Notes under the pieces: model-generated
The model's database searches: none
Told to the model about the DNA's origin: nothing
What the model saw: only the letters and a program-made list of their open reading frames with translations
In this document: one piece after another, positions 1-13,600 of the stretch
How positions within the stretch are numbered: position 1 is the first letter of the stretch
How the letters are laid out: each line of letters starts with the position of its first letter
Assembly: GCA_015680685.1 (NCBI GenBank)
Contig: MNCI01003794.1
Coordinates: forward strand, 2,966-66,965
Reading direction: 5' to 3'
Length of the DNA: 64,000 nt
Origin: Gnetum montanum
Taxonomy: Eukaryota; Streptophyta; Gnetopsida; Gnetales; Gnetaceae
Program-made: the position numbers and the translations under genes

Positions 1-3000
1 GTGCAAACCATCCAAGGCACTCTGCCTTCGTTCCCTTTTCCAGCTTGCCCTCAAGCGAAGGTAGAGTCAACTATGGCTGTCCAACGATCTCTCGGTGTCT
101 GTTTCTCTTCCAGCCTTACACCGACGATTTAGGTCAGTACATTACCCAATTTCGATTTTCCCCTTGAGAACAACTCGAGACACCAAGCAATTCATCCCTT
201 GAAAATTTTATTAAGAGGGATTTCTGTTTCATCTTGGGAGATCTGGGTTTTGTTTTCATACATCCCAGTCAAGCCCATTTACAACAATTNACAACAACAT
301 CTTGCCCATAGAAGGACTAGGTCCTCAAGATAGTTTTTACATGGAATGGGCTTTCATCAACATCATTTACAACTCAAACACAACACGATTCATCCCCGAA
401 GGGTTTATAATAAGGATGGTCTACCAGAGAACCCCAACAAGGAAGTTCCTTTGAAGCCTCCAACACTAAGAGAGACAAGATCATGCCTTGCTTACACGAA
501 GAGCAATATGTATCTTTAATTTACATCGACAACATGACCTCACAAAGGAGGTTTCATGAATTTCACCAGGGTAACAACATTCTATCTCTAAGAACAAACC
601 CCACGAATTCACGAACATAGGACCCCAACTAGGAACAAGTCCCAAACATCAATTGCTTATAGGAGACAACCGTCTCAATAGCACTTGCCTTATTATTTCA
701 GGAATTGAAGAGGGCATCCATTGAAATGGAGAATGATCCCTCATGATCAACTCTGCTATCCCACGAGGGAGGTGAGAACACCAACATGAATTAACCTCAC
801 ACTAGAGACATGGGACAATACATCCAGGAGGGACTATGTGATACATCAGTGTACATAAGGGACAAGGTACACAGGAAAATTCAGCAAGACACCATAGCCT
901 ATTAGGCACAATGATTCCCCAATCACGGAATCACACCATAGACAACCAACGCACCAATAAGTCCCAATCTATGAAAGCGCATCATAGCTCTCCAAAGCAC
1001 CAAAAGCAATTAGTCACAAGAGCCCACCAACATGCACAAATCCTTAGAAACCCCCAATCATGAGAGCATCGGTTCAAGTGCTTTGAGCACATTCAAGCCC
1101 ACCAACCTAGGCCACCAAGAGAAATCACACTTTCTATATCTGTAACGTCATTTATGGAAGGATGGACCACCATCCCAATGTTTGGATAATTGCTCCACGA
1201 TCACATCCAACATGGAAGAGCGAGTCTAGGTGCTAATACCTAGAACTCGACTCAAATCCCCTGCTAAACATCATATTGATCTAAATTTCAGTCATCATCG
1301 ATCATCTATGGACAAGATCTTGGCTAGTCTAGGAACACAAGAGAATGTGTTCCCAAGATTTGTCCTATCTCAAGGACATTCACCAAGCACACACCATCCA
1401 AGCATGCCAACATCATCAAGAACACATGGCACTAGTTCAAGAGCATAATGGGCAAGAACATGCCCTGGTCCGTTCATTACAGCACCGTATCACAACTAAA
1501 GCGTTTCTCATGAGGTTTTCAGCAGAATTATACATCAAGGCACAAAGGCCATTTACAACATATAGCAAGGGTGCTTCAAAACAAGCACCAGGAAAACACC
1601 ATACATCAAGCTTGGCCTTGTCACAGTGTGTGGCATAGGCCTACAACTAGAAGACAACTGAGTCACATAGGCAATACATCCAGCACTTGTGTGTGCATAC
1701 AATCGAATCGAGAATATCACAAGGATACCTTTCACACACCCGAGGATTGGATTACATTCATATATGGGAACATACATGGTATTTGGGTATGCTACCCAAG
1801 CCTAAAAGGCTATAGGACAAACTACCCAAGCCCTTCCTAGGTTGGAAGATTTAGGCCACCAAGAGCATACCAGGAAAGAATCATGCTGTTTTGAGAAAAA
1901 CTTGTCTTTGTCACGGAGCATAAACGATCATCTGTGATTGCACCACTATCTCAAAAGATACATGATCTATCATCACACTGAACCCACTGCATGGGCAACA
2001 TCGAACGAAAATGATTCGAGACACGAACACAACGATTGAATAGTGAAACACACCAACTAAGTATCAACCATCCTGCCATAGTGGTACCTCATTGCATTGG
2101 CCACTCTTGGGCCATCAGTATCTGGCATGGCCAAGGATACCATTTCATGCCATTTGCTAGCCCAATATCTGTAGGGTCTAGGATAGATAACCATCCTTTG
2201 TTAGTGCTCCCCCAGCACAGAGAGGCAAATAAATCATAATGTACCTGTTGATCCATCACAGCCAAGGTACTGATAAATCCACAATCCAATGTTGGGATTC
2301 TGAGACCAAATAATCAGTTCATGAAGGTCTCAGGAGCACATATCTTCCCCATAGACATAGTGCTCACAGAATCAACTGAGGTCACCACTGGCTGCATCTT
2401 TGTACCTGTGCTACCTGCAAACACTAAGACACAAGCTCAGAAACATAGAAGCTAGCAGGAACACGGTTAGCACATCAGCCTCATTCACAACTATCAAGCA
2501 TGATCATATAATGAAGTCATATCAATCTTGCACATCATAAAAATCAAGACCTCAACAACATGCAAAGAGATCAATCATGTAAGACATTGATGGATGAATT
2601 ACATCCCCACTCAAACAAACAATTTCATCATGAGGCACACCAAGAGAGAGCTAGCACACTCTCAGAATTTCAATATTCATACACAACAATCATTCCCAGC
2701 AACTAACATTGGCCTCAACCAGGACCAAAATGTCAACACAATCGTATGAGTCATGGGCAATATACAATCATCATCTCAACCCAAAAATAAGGTGGAAGAC
2801 CAAGGTCTATCCAACAACAAGTCGACATCAAACCAATTCTCGAAATAACGAGCAACATCACGAAGGATGTGTTCACAAGAAGACTCTCATCAAAAGAGGT
2901 GCAGTCTCAACAAGAACCAACAATAGGATGACCCATACCAGTAGTCTTCAAATTAGAGTGACCAAGAATGTCACCAATTCAAGGTAGTGATGCCATGAGC

Positions 3001-3917
3001 CCAAAGGGCAAGACCACTAGCTCAACAAAGGAGCACAACTCGCAAGGACCTACAATAAGGGCAATCATGCCTCATGCGCAAGAAGTTGTTAAACAAGACA
3101 ATAACCATTTGGCTTTGGGATGACACAAACAACCACTGCATCCTCAACGTTCCCAACAATAAGTCATCATACCGCATAAAACATTAAGCCTTGTGTTACA
3201 AATGGTAGACACGACCAAAATAACACGCATGCAGAATTTGAAAGTGCAACCAAGAAGACATGCATACACAAATAGACAAACATACAATCGCAAACACGAA
3301 CGTACAAAGTCTACCAGCAACGGTCTTAGTCCACCCAGAACAAGGCTCACCAAGAGCACATGTACGAAAGACCTCCATCCTGAGGTACCTGGGAACCATC
3401 TTGTCCCCATTTGTATTTTCCCATACTCACTGTATCTAGGGTGAGTGGGAGTGCCAAGGATATCATATCCTGCACGATTCAACAAATGCCATCTCGAAAC
3501 ATGTCATATGGGTGGAAACCGAAGCAGAGACTTGGTTTGATTCATCCTAGATGAATCATTGGAGACCTGAGATGAGAGCTCCTTGAGCAACAAAATTTTT
3601 GAGTTGCCAGTAGAACTCCTCTCAACCGTATCGCATCCAATCACAACTAGTCCAACCACAAGTAAACAAGTGGAGGACATCACCACAACGCCATTGTTTA
3701 TATCCCCACAAAGAGCAACATACATCAGTTGCTCACAGTTTCTCATCTGTCCCCTCAAGAAGAGCAGAGAACATTACCATCAAGAAACTCTTCCAAAATA
3801 CATAAGGATATGACCCTAGATCACCTAGGTATCAATTTGGAGGGACCATTAACCAAACAAGCTCAATGGAGTAACACAACCAAAGAGCACAACCATATCA
3901 CAACACAATTTCAAAAA

Positions 3918-3927
3918 CGCTCTGATA
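3918..3927 (-). other. Primer-binding site (tRNA-iMet type)
   Basis: The minus strand reads TATCAGAGCG, the core of the classical plant TGGTATCAGAGC site complementary to initiator methionine tRNA. The leading TGG is degraded to TTT here. It lies about 5 nt inside the LTR edge. Confidence 0.55.
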
Positions 3928-3932
3928 AACGT

Positions 3933-4499
3933 TGCCCCGACGTTGCCCGGCACCCCAAGGAATTCACGAAGATCCAATGGATCTAGAGCGGAAGACCTGG
4001 GGAATACACCTCAAGCAAGCAAGCAACTCATGAGTGAGTGCAAGTAGAAGCATAGCTTCTTAACGTACATGACCACGCACCTCATTGAGGGTAACCAAAC
4101 TCCAAAACAAGAACCAAGCAAATAAGCACACACACAACCTTGTAGACCACATCGGTGGGAGGGGAGATGATGCACCTACAAGAGAAGGTGCCTCACCCCC
4201 ATATCCCTCACGATTTGGTACAAGGTGTGGCCTGGCACCGCACCAAAACTATCCAGTCTTGGCTGCCTACATATCTACAACCGCCGTAGAATTAGGGCCA
4301 TGTAGTTTTCCACGGAGAAAAGGGGAATGAAGAGGACTTAGAAGAGAGTTGCAACAAGAGGGTGTCCTATTGCTAGCTTGGTACCACCAAGCCGGGGTGG
4401 GTTTTCTAACACTTGAGAGTCACCCGAGGGTGCCTGTTCCATAGCCCCCGAACCATGGGGTGAGCCCAAGAGAACCACCACTCTGGGACATCTCTCACA
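3933..4499 (-). repeat. Putative LTR next to the host gene 5' end
   Basis: Read on the minus strand, the block starts TGTGAGAGATGTCCC at 4499 and ends near 3933 in a G-rich tail with CA at the edge, just before the PBS. It contains the string TATGTAGGCAGCC, of a kind often seen in gypsy LTR U5 regions. No partner LTR is in the window, so the ends are inferred from TG/CA plus the PBS. The base after the LTR is followed within about 110 nt by the first recognised coding exon of the host gene. Confidence 0.45.
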
Positions 4500-4612
4500 A
4501 GTTGGCTCTCCTTTGGAGGAAAGGACAGAGTCTACGGCAGTGATGATCCTGAAATAGGAAAGTCCGATGAGGAATATTATGATTTCGCTCCTCCAAGTAT
4601 TTCTACTCGACC
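4500..4612 (+). promoter_or_regulatory. 5' leader or upstream exon fragment of host gene
   Basis: This is about 110 nt between the LTR edge and the ATG used for the host gene model. No clear TATA box is visible. One frame through it is acidic (WLSFGGKDRVYGSDDPEIGK onward) but stops at 4631-4633 and its phase does not fit the next exon. The frame that does fit contains ATG at 4613 in a good context (CGACCATGG). Upstream exons lost beyond, or displaced by, the LTR element cannot be excluded. Confidence 0.4.
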
Positions 4613-7600
4613 ATGGGAGTTGAAGCGGCTTTAAAGGTGGTTAACTCAGGAGTGACGCGTTCAGAGCCGTTAATAAGTTTTCTTTCTATTTCTTCGTATC
4701 TTATATCTTAGTGTACTTTATTTTCAGGGTCGTGAGGAACTGAGTCCTAGTGATCCCATTATAATTCCTCGCAAAACGTGGACAGGTATTTCATAATCGT
4801 TGATAACCCAGGGCTGTTTCACATTTACTGTAACAGATGTTTGAATTTGTTTTCCAGTTTGCTATATTAATGTCTGTAAATTGAACTGCAACGGGAACAG
4901 CGATGACAAAACGTCAGCAAGACAGCTCTCATCGCAATCATTTGTTTGATGTATTCAAGCAGGATGGCCCTAGCAATGCTATGCCAGCATTTGCACAGAC
5001 ATGTTCAAACATAAATTCCAATCACGTTGGGAAAAGGGTACATCCAATTTTTTATGCTATACTATGTCATGAATAAAGCATGCGGATCATCTTCATGAAA
5101 CTGTTCATGATGTTGTCTATTTATTTTCAGAAATTGGACAGTCATAAGCCGTCAACTTCAAAATCCGCGAAGGTGTGCGTTGTGCCCGTCCATCGTAACA
5201 TTTTATTTATAAAGTATGGTTTTATATATTTATTCTCTAACTTCTGTATGATGACTTGCAGACTCTATCAACCAGAGTTTCTAAGACAGAAGTAGAAGTT
5301 GCAGAGACGCTATTTGATCCGGCTAGAATGTTTACAGCCCATTATTCTGCTTCTGATCTGAAATCAGAAGCGTTGCAACCATCAAAATCGGGTCCGGCAA
5401 ATTCTGCCACAAGGTCAGATGTGAAGCCAAGTCCTGGAGTGTCAAGCATTGATGGCTCCAGCGATATTGCCAGCAGAGTTAATGATGTCTTAGAGAAGGA
5501 CTTGGTCAGTGACATAGGAACCGAAGCAAACAAAAATATCAGAAATGATCCCAGTGCCCAACGGACAGATAAAACTGGTATGATCACTTGCATGGCCTAT
5601 AACTTTAATTGTTTTAAAATGTTTGATCTGTCATCTGATTTGCAGGGTTCTCAAGTCCATTTTGTTGTTTTTGTTCTCTTTTAAACATTCAACCCGAAAC
5701 AGTCACTCCTCTGAAGTCTACAATTGCTTCTTCAGTCTCTCAGTTACCTGTTTCCATAGGGTTGGGTAGCTGGCCCGCTGGTTTTCCTTTGAGGTGAACG
5801 AAGTTTCTTTTGGGCCGTCTAATTTTTTGAATTTGTGCTCTTTTCTTCAAGACAGGTTTTGTGTATTTTCTGAGTGAAATCTGCGTGAACATGAACTATA
5901 GTTACCCAAAGTGAGGGTACGTCGGTATTGGGAATGTACTAACTATTTTTGGTTATTTAAACAGTTATTACTCTCCAATGACAGCAGGTGCAGCCGCAAT
6001 GGCAGCTTCCTGGCTAAAGCCAGTCCCAATGGCGGGTATTGCTTCAAATGAGAGCAGTGTATCTGCACTTCAGGTAGATGAATAATCCCACAATTTTGTA
6101 TCATTTAACAAATTGATCCGACGGACTTCCAACTATGTAAATTACTTAGCTCATGAATCACTCTTTACTTAACGAAGAATTTTGAGATTACCATGTATTC
6201 TAGCGTTCTCTGGCGAGAAGAGTTGTGTGTTACTTGGTGATTTATCTTTGGAAATAATGTGAACGTGCACTTTCACTTGTTATACATAAGATGGTCTATA
6301 TATGGCATTTCCGTGCAGCTTCTTATTGATGTGTAAATTTTGGACATGCGAACATCATCTATAGCTTAGGGCGCCTCCGGAATAGTCTCACCTGGAAAGG
6401 GTTGTCTAACAAAATAATAAAAATAATCCAAACAAAATATTGAAAATTTTGAATCAAATTTTAAACTTTAGAAGGGTTTTGTTTAGGTTATAACAAAAAT
6501 AAAAAAAACATAGTAAAATACCCAAAATTAACATTAAATATTTTTGCAGTACAATAATCAATACAAAACCAAATTCAAATTAAATTAAAGTTTATGTCGT
6601 GCTTGGTTCTACTCAAGATCTTGTGCTCTTGTTGATTGCGAGAGGAGAGACCTCCATTGTCTGCCACCCCATCTGCTGCAACAACTTAAATGCAGACCAC
6701 AGTTTTATCATCCACGTGCTCTCAGTGCACACCAGCCATCCACTGCAACAAGCGTCTTCTATATCCTGCCTGCCGCTACGTTTCCTGTATCCTGCTTGCC
6801 GCTACGTTTCCTGTCGTTCTCTGCAACGCATTGCGGCTCTTGAACAAAAAAAATGCTCGCTGTTGAACAGAAAATCTTCTCCAGTGGTGAACCGAAAATC
6901 ACCATCAAAGAATAGGCGCAAGCGTTGGCTGCGGGTTCCTCCCCCTTGTTGTCAATTCCTGCCCCTCTTTATAGCTGCCCTAAGGAAGAAAACCCTAACC
7001 CTAAACTGCCTTTGCCATGTCAACCGCAACGCAGGAAAACTCAATATTGAGCACTGGATGTGATTGGGGAAACAAATATCTTCTGGCATGCACATAGGTT
7101 CTATCCCTTTTCTAATCTGCCGCTTTGGCACCCTTGATTCTTGGAGTTCTGCAACACCCAACTACCTGCGTTTGCGAGTCGCCTCTCCTTCCCGTCCTGC
7201 TGGAAACCTGCACAGAAAAAAAATCCAAAAAGTGAAAGCCAGACCACCACTAAACGCAAACAGGGAACGTTAAACGTTTTGTTTTTTTATTTTTCAGTAT
7301 TTAACTGTATATATATAATCAACAACATTGAAGAAACAGAGATTTATGCTTATGTGATCCCCTATTGCTCCTCTAAACTATGACAACCCAACGCACTATA
7401 TTGACGTAAAATGCATACAACAAATAACACAGACACATGCATACTAATTATTATCATTGCCTCTTAATTCATACCGAAAATTGAAAACGGTCAATAATTT
7501 GTTCATCGCTAATAGCTTGGTCCTGGAATTGAAAGGTCACCCAGTGAAACCCCTGCACTGCTTGTGGTTTTTATAACTACGTTGGGAATTGACTTATCAC

Positions 7601-10600
7601 CATTTATCATCGATGTGTATCACGTTACGGAGAACTATGTAAGAATTTTATTTTATTTTGCCTAAAATCTTGGAGCAAATAAACATTAATTTTTATAGGA
7701 TACTTCGTTTTTGAGACTTGTCTATTAATGGATGCACCTGTGGTGGATGTTCAACCTGGATTCGAGACGGGTCCGCTAATAAAAGCCACTGACCGCAGTT
7801 ATAAATAAGGACAAAGCTTGATTAGTCGTGAATCTCGCTACCGTAAGAATAGCTCTCTGTACAAGCTTCGATACAGTAAAAATAGCTCTGTGTACAAGCT
7901 TCGATGCAAGGGCCTGTGGAGCAGTGGAGGTTTACAATACTTCCATTGAAAGTTGTGAATCTCGTACATGGTAAGCAAAACACCGTATATTTTTCCTCCC
8001 TGTGTCGGAACAAAAGCCCAAAAGTCTAATGGGAAGTTTTCTCCTTATAACGATGGAAAGACATTTTGGCTGATACGATAGCCTTTCTTGACCACACAGC
8101 CCACAATCAAGCACCATGTGACTTGGGCTTCCGTGTTTTTCCATAATGGCTCTCTTGAATGGTTCACTATTGTTTTGACTAGAGCCTGTTTCTACAATCT
8201 TTTTGGTTTTGGTCACATTTTAAACATTGCTGCTTATCGAAATACTATTGTTTTAATGGTGGTCACTCTTGGTCAAGGCCCTATGCCTAGCATGGGTGAG
8301 GTTGCCTCAACACTTAGCCCCCAAACTACAGATTGCATGCAAGTGGAAGTACTATAAAATTTTGAATGAAAATGCAACAGATAGGGAAACAAAAACAACA
8401 TGAAACAATAAATGCAAATTTGAAAGTAAACTATAATGTTCTAAACATGATTAAAATAACCAAATAATCGAAAAAGACATCGACATAGGCTATCCAAACA
8501 ACCATTAAAATCTAAATATATAATTTATTATTATTTTAACTAAGATCTATAAATCTATATCTATAATTAATATATATGTAGATATATACTTAAGCTCTCA
8601 CTCTCAATATTCTCACAAGGTAACACTAAAAGTATGCAAACTATTTTAAGCAAGTGACTTATATAAAACTTAATGAGGAGGATGAGCTAAAACTCATATT
8701 AGATCATAGTAAGCCACAACTTTCAGACTTTTCCTTGGTTTTTTTTTTTTTTTTTTGAAAAACTTAATTTTAAAAAGGGAAACGGAGGTTAGGGTGAGGA
8801 TTACTGCCAGACCCCATCACACTAAAGAACTTATTACACTGCTAATGAACATGATCCTCATCTTTTTTTGTTTTGTTTTATTTTTTTTTAAGGAAACTTT
8901 GCTCATGATGTACTTCATTCTTGAGGTAGGAATTCCAACACGAGTCTGGCCGATTAGCTACACTACCAAAGAGCATGGTCCTTTTGGAAACTTTGCCCAT
9001 GATGTAGTTCAACCCTCGTGTATGTGCCTTTGATTGGTGGCATCATGGCAGGTCTCTTGGGTGGCTAAGGAGTCTTAAGTATTCACCCTGTTGTTCACAA
9101 GATAACCATGGATCATCATACCTGAGGGCTTGGGCTATGAGAGGAAAGGATAGAATTTTCCAAGGTCACCTAGTGATTATGGTTAACCACTTTTCAACAT
9201 CACATATCCTACACTCACATGATCATGATGATAACATGATAAGTTTGTATAAATCTAATGCTCCATAATCTAACATAACAAATAAACTGAAACCTTGGAA
9301 TCAATTGGAAAGAGTTATAGTATTTTTGAAATATAAAGTATAAAGTAGATTTTATAGCATTATATTATAGTAATAGTAAATTATATTATACCTACATTAT
9401 TTTCCAATGGTGTTAAGATGACCCAATATTAAGTAACCCAAATGACAAATAATTATTAAAATCATATGAAAAACACAATAATCAAAACAATATGCTAAAA
9501 AAGAAATGATGGAAATGCAAGCAAAATATGGAAACGCAATAATATACATATGAAATGCAATGAAAAAGGGGAAGAAAACAAGCAACTAAGAATCTACCAG
9601 ATGCCCACGTGGGGTACCTGGGTAGAAATGTTTCAAATGAAATGCATTAAAATTCCTATTCAACCTATATCGTTGCAAATCAGCAATCTTAAACACATTT
9701 GGGGTAGTGATGTCTACAATTTGGAATAGACCTAACCACATAGGTGAAAACTTAGTTTGAGGGCCAGTCTGACCAGATGCTCTATCTCTCTTAAGGACTA
9801 GATCACCTATTTGAAAATTTTTAGCTGCATATTTTTTATCGAACCATCTCTTGACAATTTGTTGGTGACCACACATATTTTCAATTGCTTTAACCCTTTT
9901 AAGTTCTAAGTTCAAAATGTCACATGCTCATGATATTAGATGCTCGTTAGTTGGTAAGTAGTCCAAAAAGAATTGATATGTAGGGATCTGTAAATTAATT
10001 GGCAATATGGGTTCCTATCCGTACACTAAATCATATGATTTAGTCTTGATTGATTCTTTGTAATGAATCCTATTAGCCCAAACTGCCCATTTTAGTTGTT
10101 CGTGCCAAGTTCGTAAATTTTGGGCTACCAACTTTTTAATCCCATCTAATATAATTTTGTTGGAAGACTCAGCCAAACCATTACCTTGTGGGTAATATTC
10201 GATTACTACCTTGACAAAGATGTTATGGTCTCTAGCCCAATTTGTAAACTCTATGGAAATGAAGGCAGACCCATTATCAACTACTAAAGCATAAGGATAA
10301 CCATATCTGGAGATTATATCATTTTCTAAGAAGCGAATGACCTCACAAGATGATGCAGTTTTGGTTGCTTTTGCCTCTAACCAACGTGTGCAATAATAAG
10401 TGGCTGTCAAAATAAACTTATGTAGGGTGGTAGATAAAGGATTGATCACTCCAATAAAATCTAAGGCCCATTGGGCAAATGGTCTTGTTTCTATTATAGG
10501 TTGTAATGGGGCCGAACTCTTGGAATCTTTACCTTTAAATATTTGGCATTGAACACACGTCTTAACTAGGTTATAAGCATCATTAATCATAGTAGGCCAA

Positions 10601-13600
10601 TAATAACCAGCTCTCACAATTTTATGAACTAATGAGCGGTATCCTATATGTCCTCCATCATGAAGTTGTTTTATAGCATCGTTAGCTTGCTCTTGGTTCA
10701 AACACTTAAGGTATATCCCTTGAAAATTTTTTCTAAATAATTCACCGCTTGTTAGAGTGAATTTAGAACATTTTGATATTAAGAGCTTTCTTTTATATCT
10801 AGGTAAATCTAAGGGACAACAATGGAAGGTTAAATAAAACTTGATATCCCCATACCATGGATCATACAACCGATTAGGAGCAAATGGGATATCATTTACT
10901 TCATTGATGGATAATATATGAAGAGGAATTGATTTTTTATCTATGGATNNNNNNNNNNNNNNNNNNNNNNNNNNNNNNNNNNNNNNNNNNNNNNNNNNNN
11001 NNNNNNNNNNNNNNNNNNNNNNNNNNNNNNNNNNNNNNNNNNNNNNNNNNNNNNNNNNNNNNNNNNNNNNNNNNNNNNNNNNNNNNNNNNNNNNNNNNNN
11101 NNNNNNNNNNNNNNNNNNNNNNNNNNNNNNNNNNNNNNNNNNNNNNNNNNNNNNNNNNNNNNNNNNNNNNNNNNNNNNNNNNNNNNNNNNNNNNNNNNNN
11201 NNNNNNNNNNNNNNNNNNNNNNNNNNNNNNNNNNNNNNNNNNNNNNNNNNNNNNNNNNNNNNNNNNNNNNNNNNNNNNNNNNNNNNNNNNNNNNNNNNNN
11301 NNNNNNNNNNNNNNNNNNNNNNNNNNNNNNNNNNNNNNNNNNNNNNNNNNNNNNNNNNNNNNNNNNNNNNNNNNNNNNNNNNNNNNNNNNTCTAACAAAA
11401 TTAATCTTACCAAAGAAAGCCCTTAGATCAGTCTTGGATAAAGGGTAAGGTACTTCTAAAATAGCATTTACTCACTCAGGATCAATTGCAATCCCCTCTT
11501 TGGTCACTATATGACCTAGAAATTTACCACTTTGAACACCAAAGATGGATTTCTTTGCATTCAAGGTGATGCCAAATTGTCTACATCTCATAAAAACATT
11601 TCTAAGGTCTCTAAGGTGCATACCTCTATCTTTAGAGAAAATAGTTAAGTCTTCAAGGTAGATAATAATACACTTTCTAATTAGCCCCTCAAAATTTTTG
11701 TCCATAGCTCTTTGGAAGGTAGAGCCAGCATTTATGAGGCCAAATGACATTTTAGCGAATTGAAAGGTTCCCCACTTTGTTGTAAAAGCTGTCTTATATT
11801 GCTCCTTCTTATTCACTAAAATTTGGTTATATCCTGAATACCCATCCAAAAAGGAATACATTTGAGCACCATTCACAATTTGCAATAACTCCTCCATAAG
11901 AGGGAGTGGATAATTATCCTTGATGCAATGAGTATTAAGGTTACGAAAATCAATACATAACCTTAACTCATCAATTCATTTCCTAATGGGTACTAAGTTT
12001 GAGATCCAACAGGAGTGTCTTACTGGATAAATTATTTTGGATTCTAGGAGTTTATCAATTTTTGCTTTCATAAGAATTTCAATCTTTGGATTCACAGGTC
12101 TAAGCTTTTTCCTGAATGGTTTTGTTTCTAGCCTAAGGGGAATGGTATGTGTCATCACTAGTGAATTAAAAGTCCTAAGGTCTTTTTAAGTTCAAGCTAG
12201 AACATCATTAAATTCATGTAATAGGTCAACAAGGCTTTGTCTTTCATCTGGATGTAAACAAGCTTCAATTTTAACAAGGTATTGTTTTCCTCCCTTTTGA
12301 ACCTGAATTGTTTTAGTTTGAGCTAACGTTTGCCAATTAGTGTTTTTAGATTAATCCAAGGCCTTGGTGTATAGATCATCAAATAAAGCTTCTCTAACTG
12401 TAGTTTCAGGAGATATCTTATTCAAGAACACAACATCCTTGGATGTATCTCCTTGATCATCAAATTTTCCTTTAGAAAATAGGAATTTACAAATATGGTC
12501 ATCATCAGCAAACACTTGAAAAGAAGAGATATTATCAGGGATAGAATAGGACTTCACCTTTTCGATAATGATTTCTAAATCCCAATAATTATGATTAAAA
12601 GGGGCATCCAAAGTGGTAGCCATCTGGGCTAGTGCATTAGGAATATAATTTTCTTCCCTAGGTACATGTTCAATGGTTACACGTTTAAATTATTTAATAA
12701 GTTCAAGAACGTAAGCTTTGTATGCTTTCATGGTGATGTTTTTATCATTAAAGAGACCATTAGCTTGGTTCACTATCAGTTGGGAGTTACTATGGATTTT
12801 AAGTTTGGACAAATCATAGTATTTAGTTAGTTTGATCCCATGAATTAGTGCTTCATACTCAACCATATTGTTGGTCATCAGTTGAGTGAAATTAATAGCT
12901 TTAAGAATAGGAGCTTCACTAGGAGGTATAAGCATTATTCCAGCTCCACATCCTTTTTTGAAAGAAGCACCATCCACTCTTAGTATCCAAGTATTCAAGT
13001 TTGTAATATTTGAAAAATTGGCCCTTTGATCCAGGTAACAAGGATCATTATCAAATTTTGATCCATCTTCTAATATTTCATTAGTTAAAATCTCACTTAT
13101 ATTTGTATCATTTCCTAGTGGTGGTGGGTCACCGAAAAGAAAGGTTTTTCCATCATGTTGGTGATATGGCAAAACATCTTCATACACCTTCTCGCATTTC
13201 CTAAAAGCTTGGTAGTATTGAGTGGAACATATGTATGCAAAAGTATTTATGTATGTAGCCTCATCTATATCATCATTTAAGGAATATTCGCCAAGTCCTA
13301 GTTCAACCAAACCAACGAAATGATTATTGTTTTGATTTCCTTGAGATGTAGTTTGTTGATCAAAAGTTGTTACCACTTGCTTATAAAAGGGTTCCCTAGG
13401 TATAACCATATATTCAGATTTTCCTTTAACTGGGATCAATAATTCCGAGAAATCCAACCTAAAGAAGCCCCCAAACTTAGCTCCAAAAGTCCTAGATAAG
13501 AGCACACCATATGTGAGTTTCATGTCAACTACGAGGATATCCGTATAACATGTAAATTTAGGGTATTTCTTAAGTTGTACCTTTGATCCTTTTAATAACC

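Larger units (their letters stand above)
1..4499 (-). mobile_element. Partial LTR retroelement, chromovirus-like, off left edge
   Basis: On the minus strand a 567-bp LTR-like block (3933-4499) is followed by an initiator-Met-type primer-binding site (3918-3927). That arrangement is usual for plant Ty3/gypsy chromoviruses. The remaining 3.9 kb should be internal sequence, but I find no Gag, protease, RT or integrase similarity in any frame. It is C/A-rich on the plus strand with only short open frames. It may be a decayed leader or a large non-coding derivative (LARD type). The second LTR would lie left of the window. A single N is at 290. The class rests on LTR ends and PBS only. Confidence 0.5.

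Noticed and set aside
1230-3990. Several 60-110 codon frames in the first 4 kb
   Set aside because: No domain, no splice structure, overlapping frames on both strands and C/A-biased composition make them chance frames in element sequence.
4531-4633. Acidic frame VYGSDDPEIGKSDEEYYDF as the first exon of the host gene
   Set aside because: It stops at 4631-4633 and no donor in the right phase links it to exon 2. The ATG frame at 4613 fits instead, though a frameshifted ancestral exon is possible.
5262-5577. Assigning the host gene to a named circadian or nuclear regulator family from EVEVAETLFDPARMF
   Set aside because: The motif is only loosely reminiscent of several plant proteins; without a search a name would be a guess.
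6319-6323. Target duplication for element A (GCTT shared by both flanks)
   Set aside because: CTTCT and AGGCT share only GCTT-like fragments at shifted positions, and the right LTR end is truncated.
7064-7383. Open frames present in both LTRs of element A (also 15189-15446)
   Set aside because: Their repetition simply reflects LTR identity. Codons are interrupted by poly-A tracts and there is no recognisable domain.
10929-11426. Open frames of about 150 codons on both strands
   Set aside because: They consist of the run of N; only a few real codons flank it.
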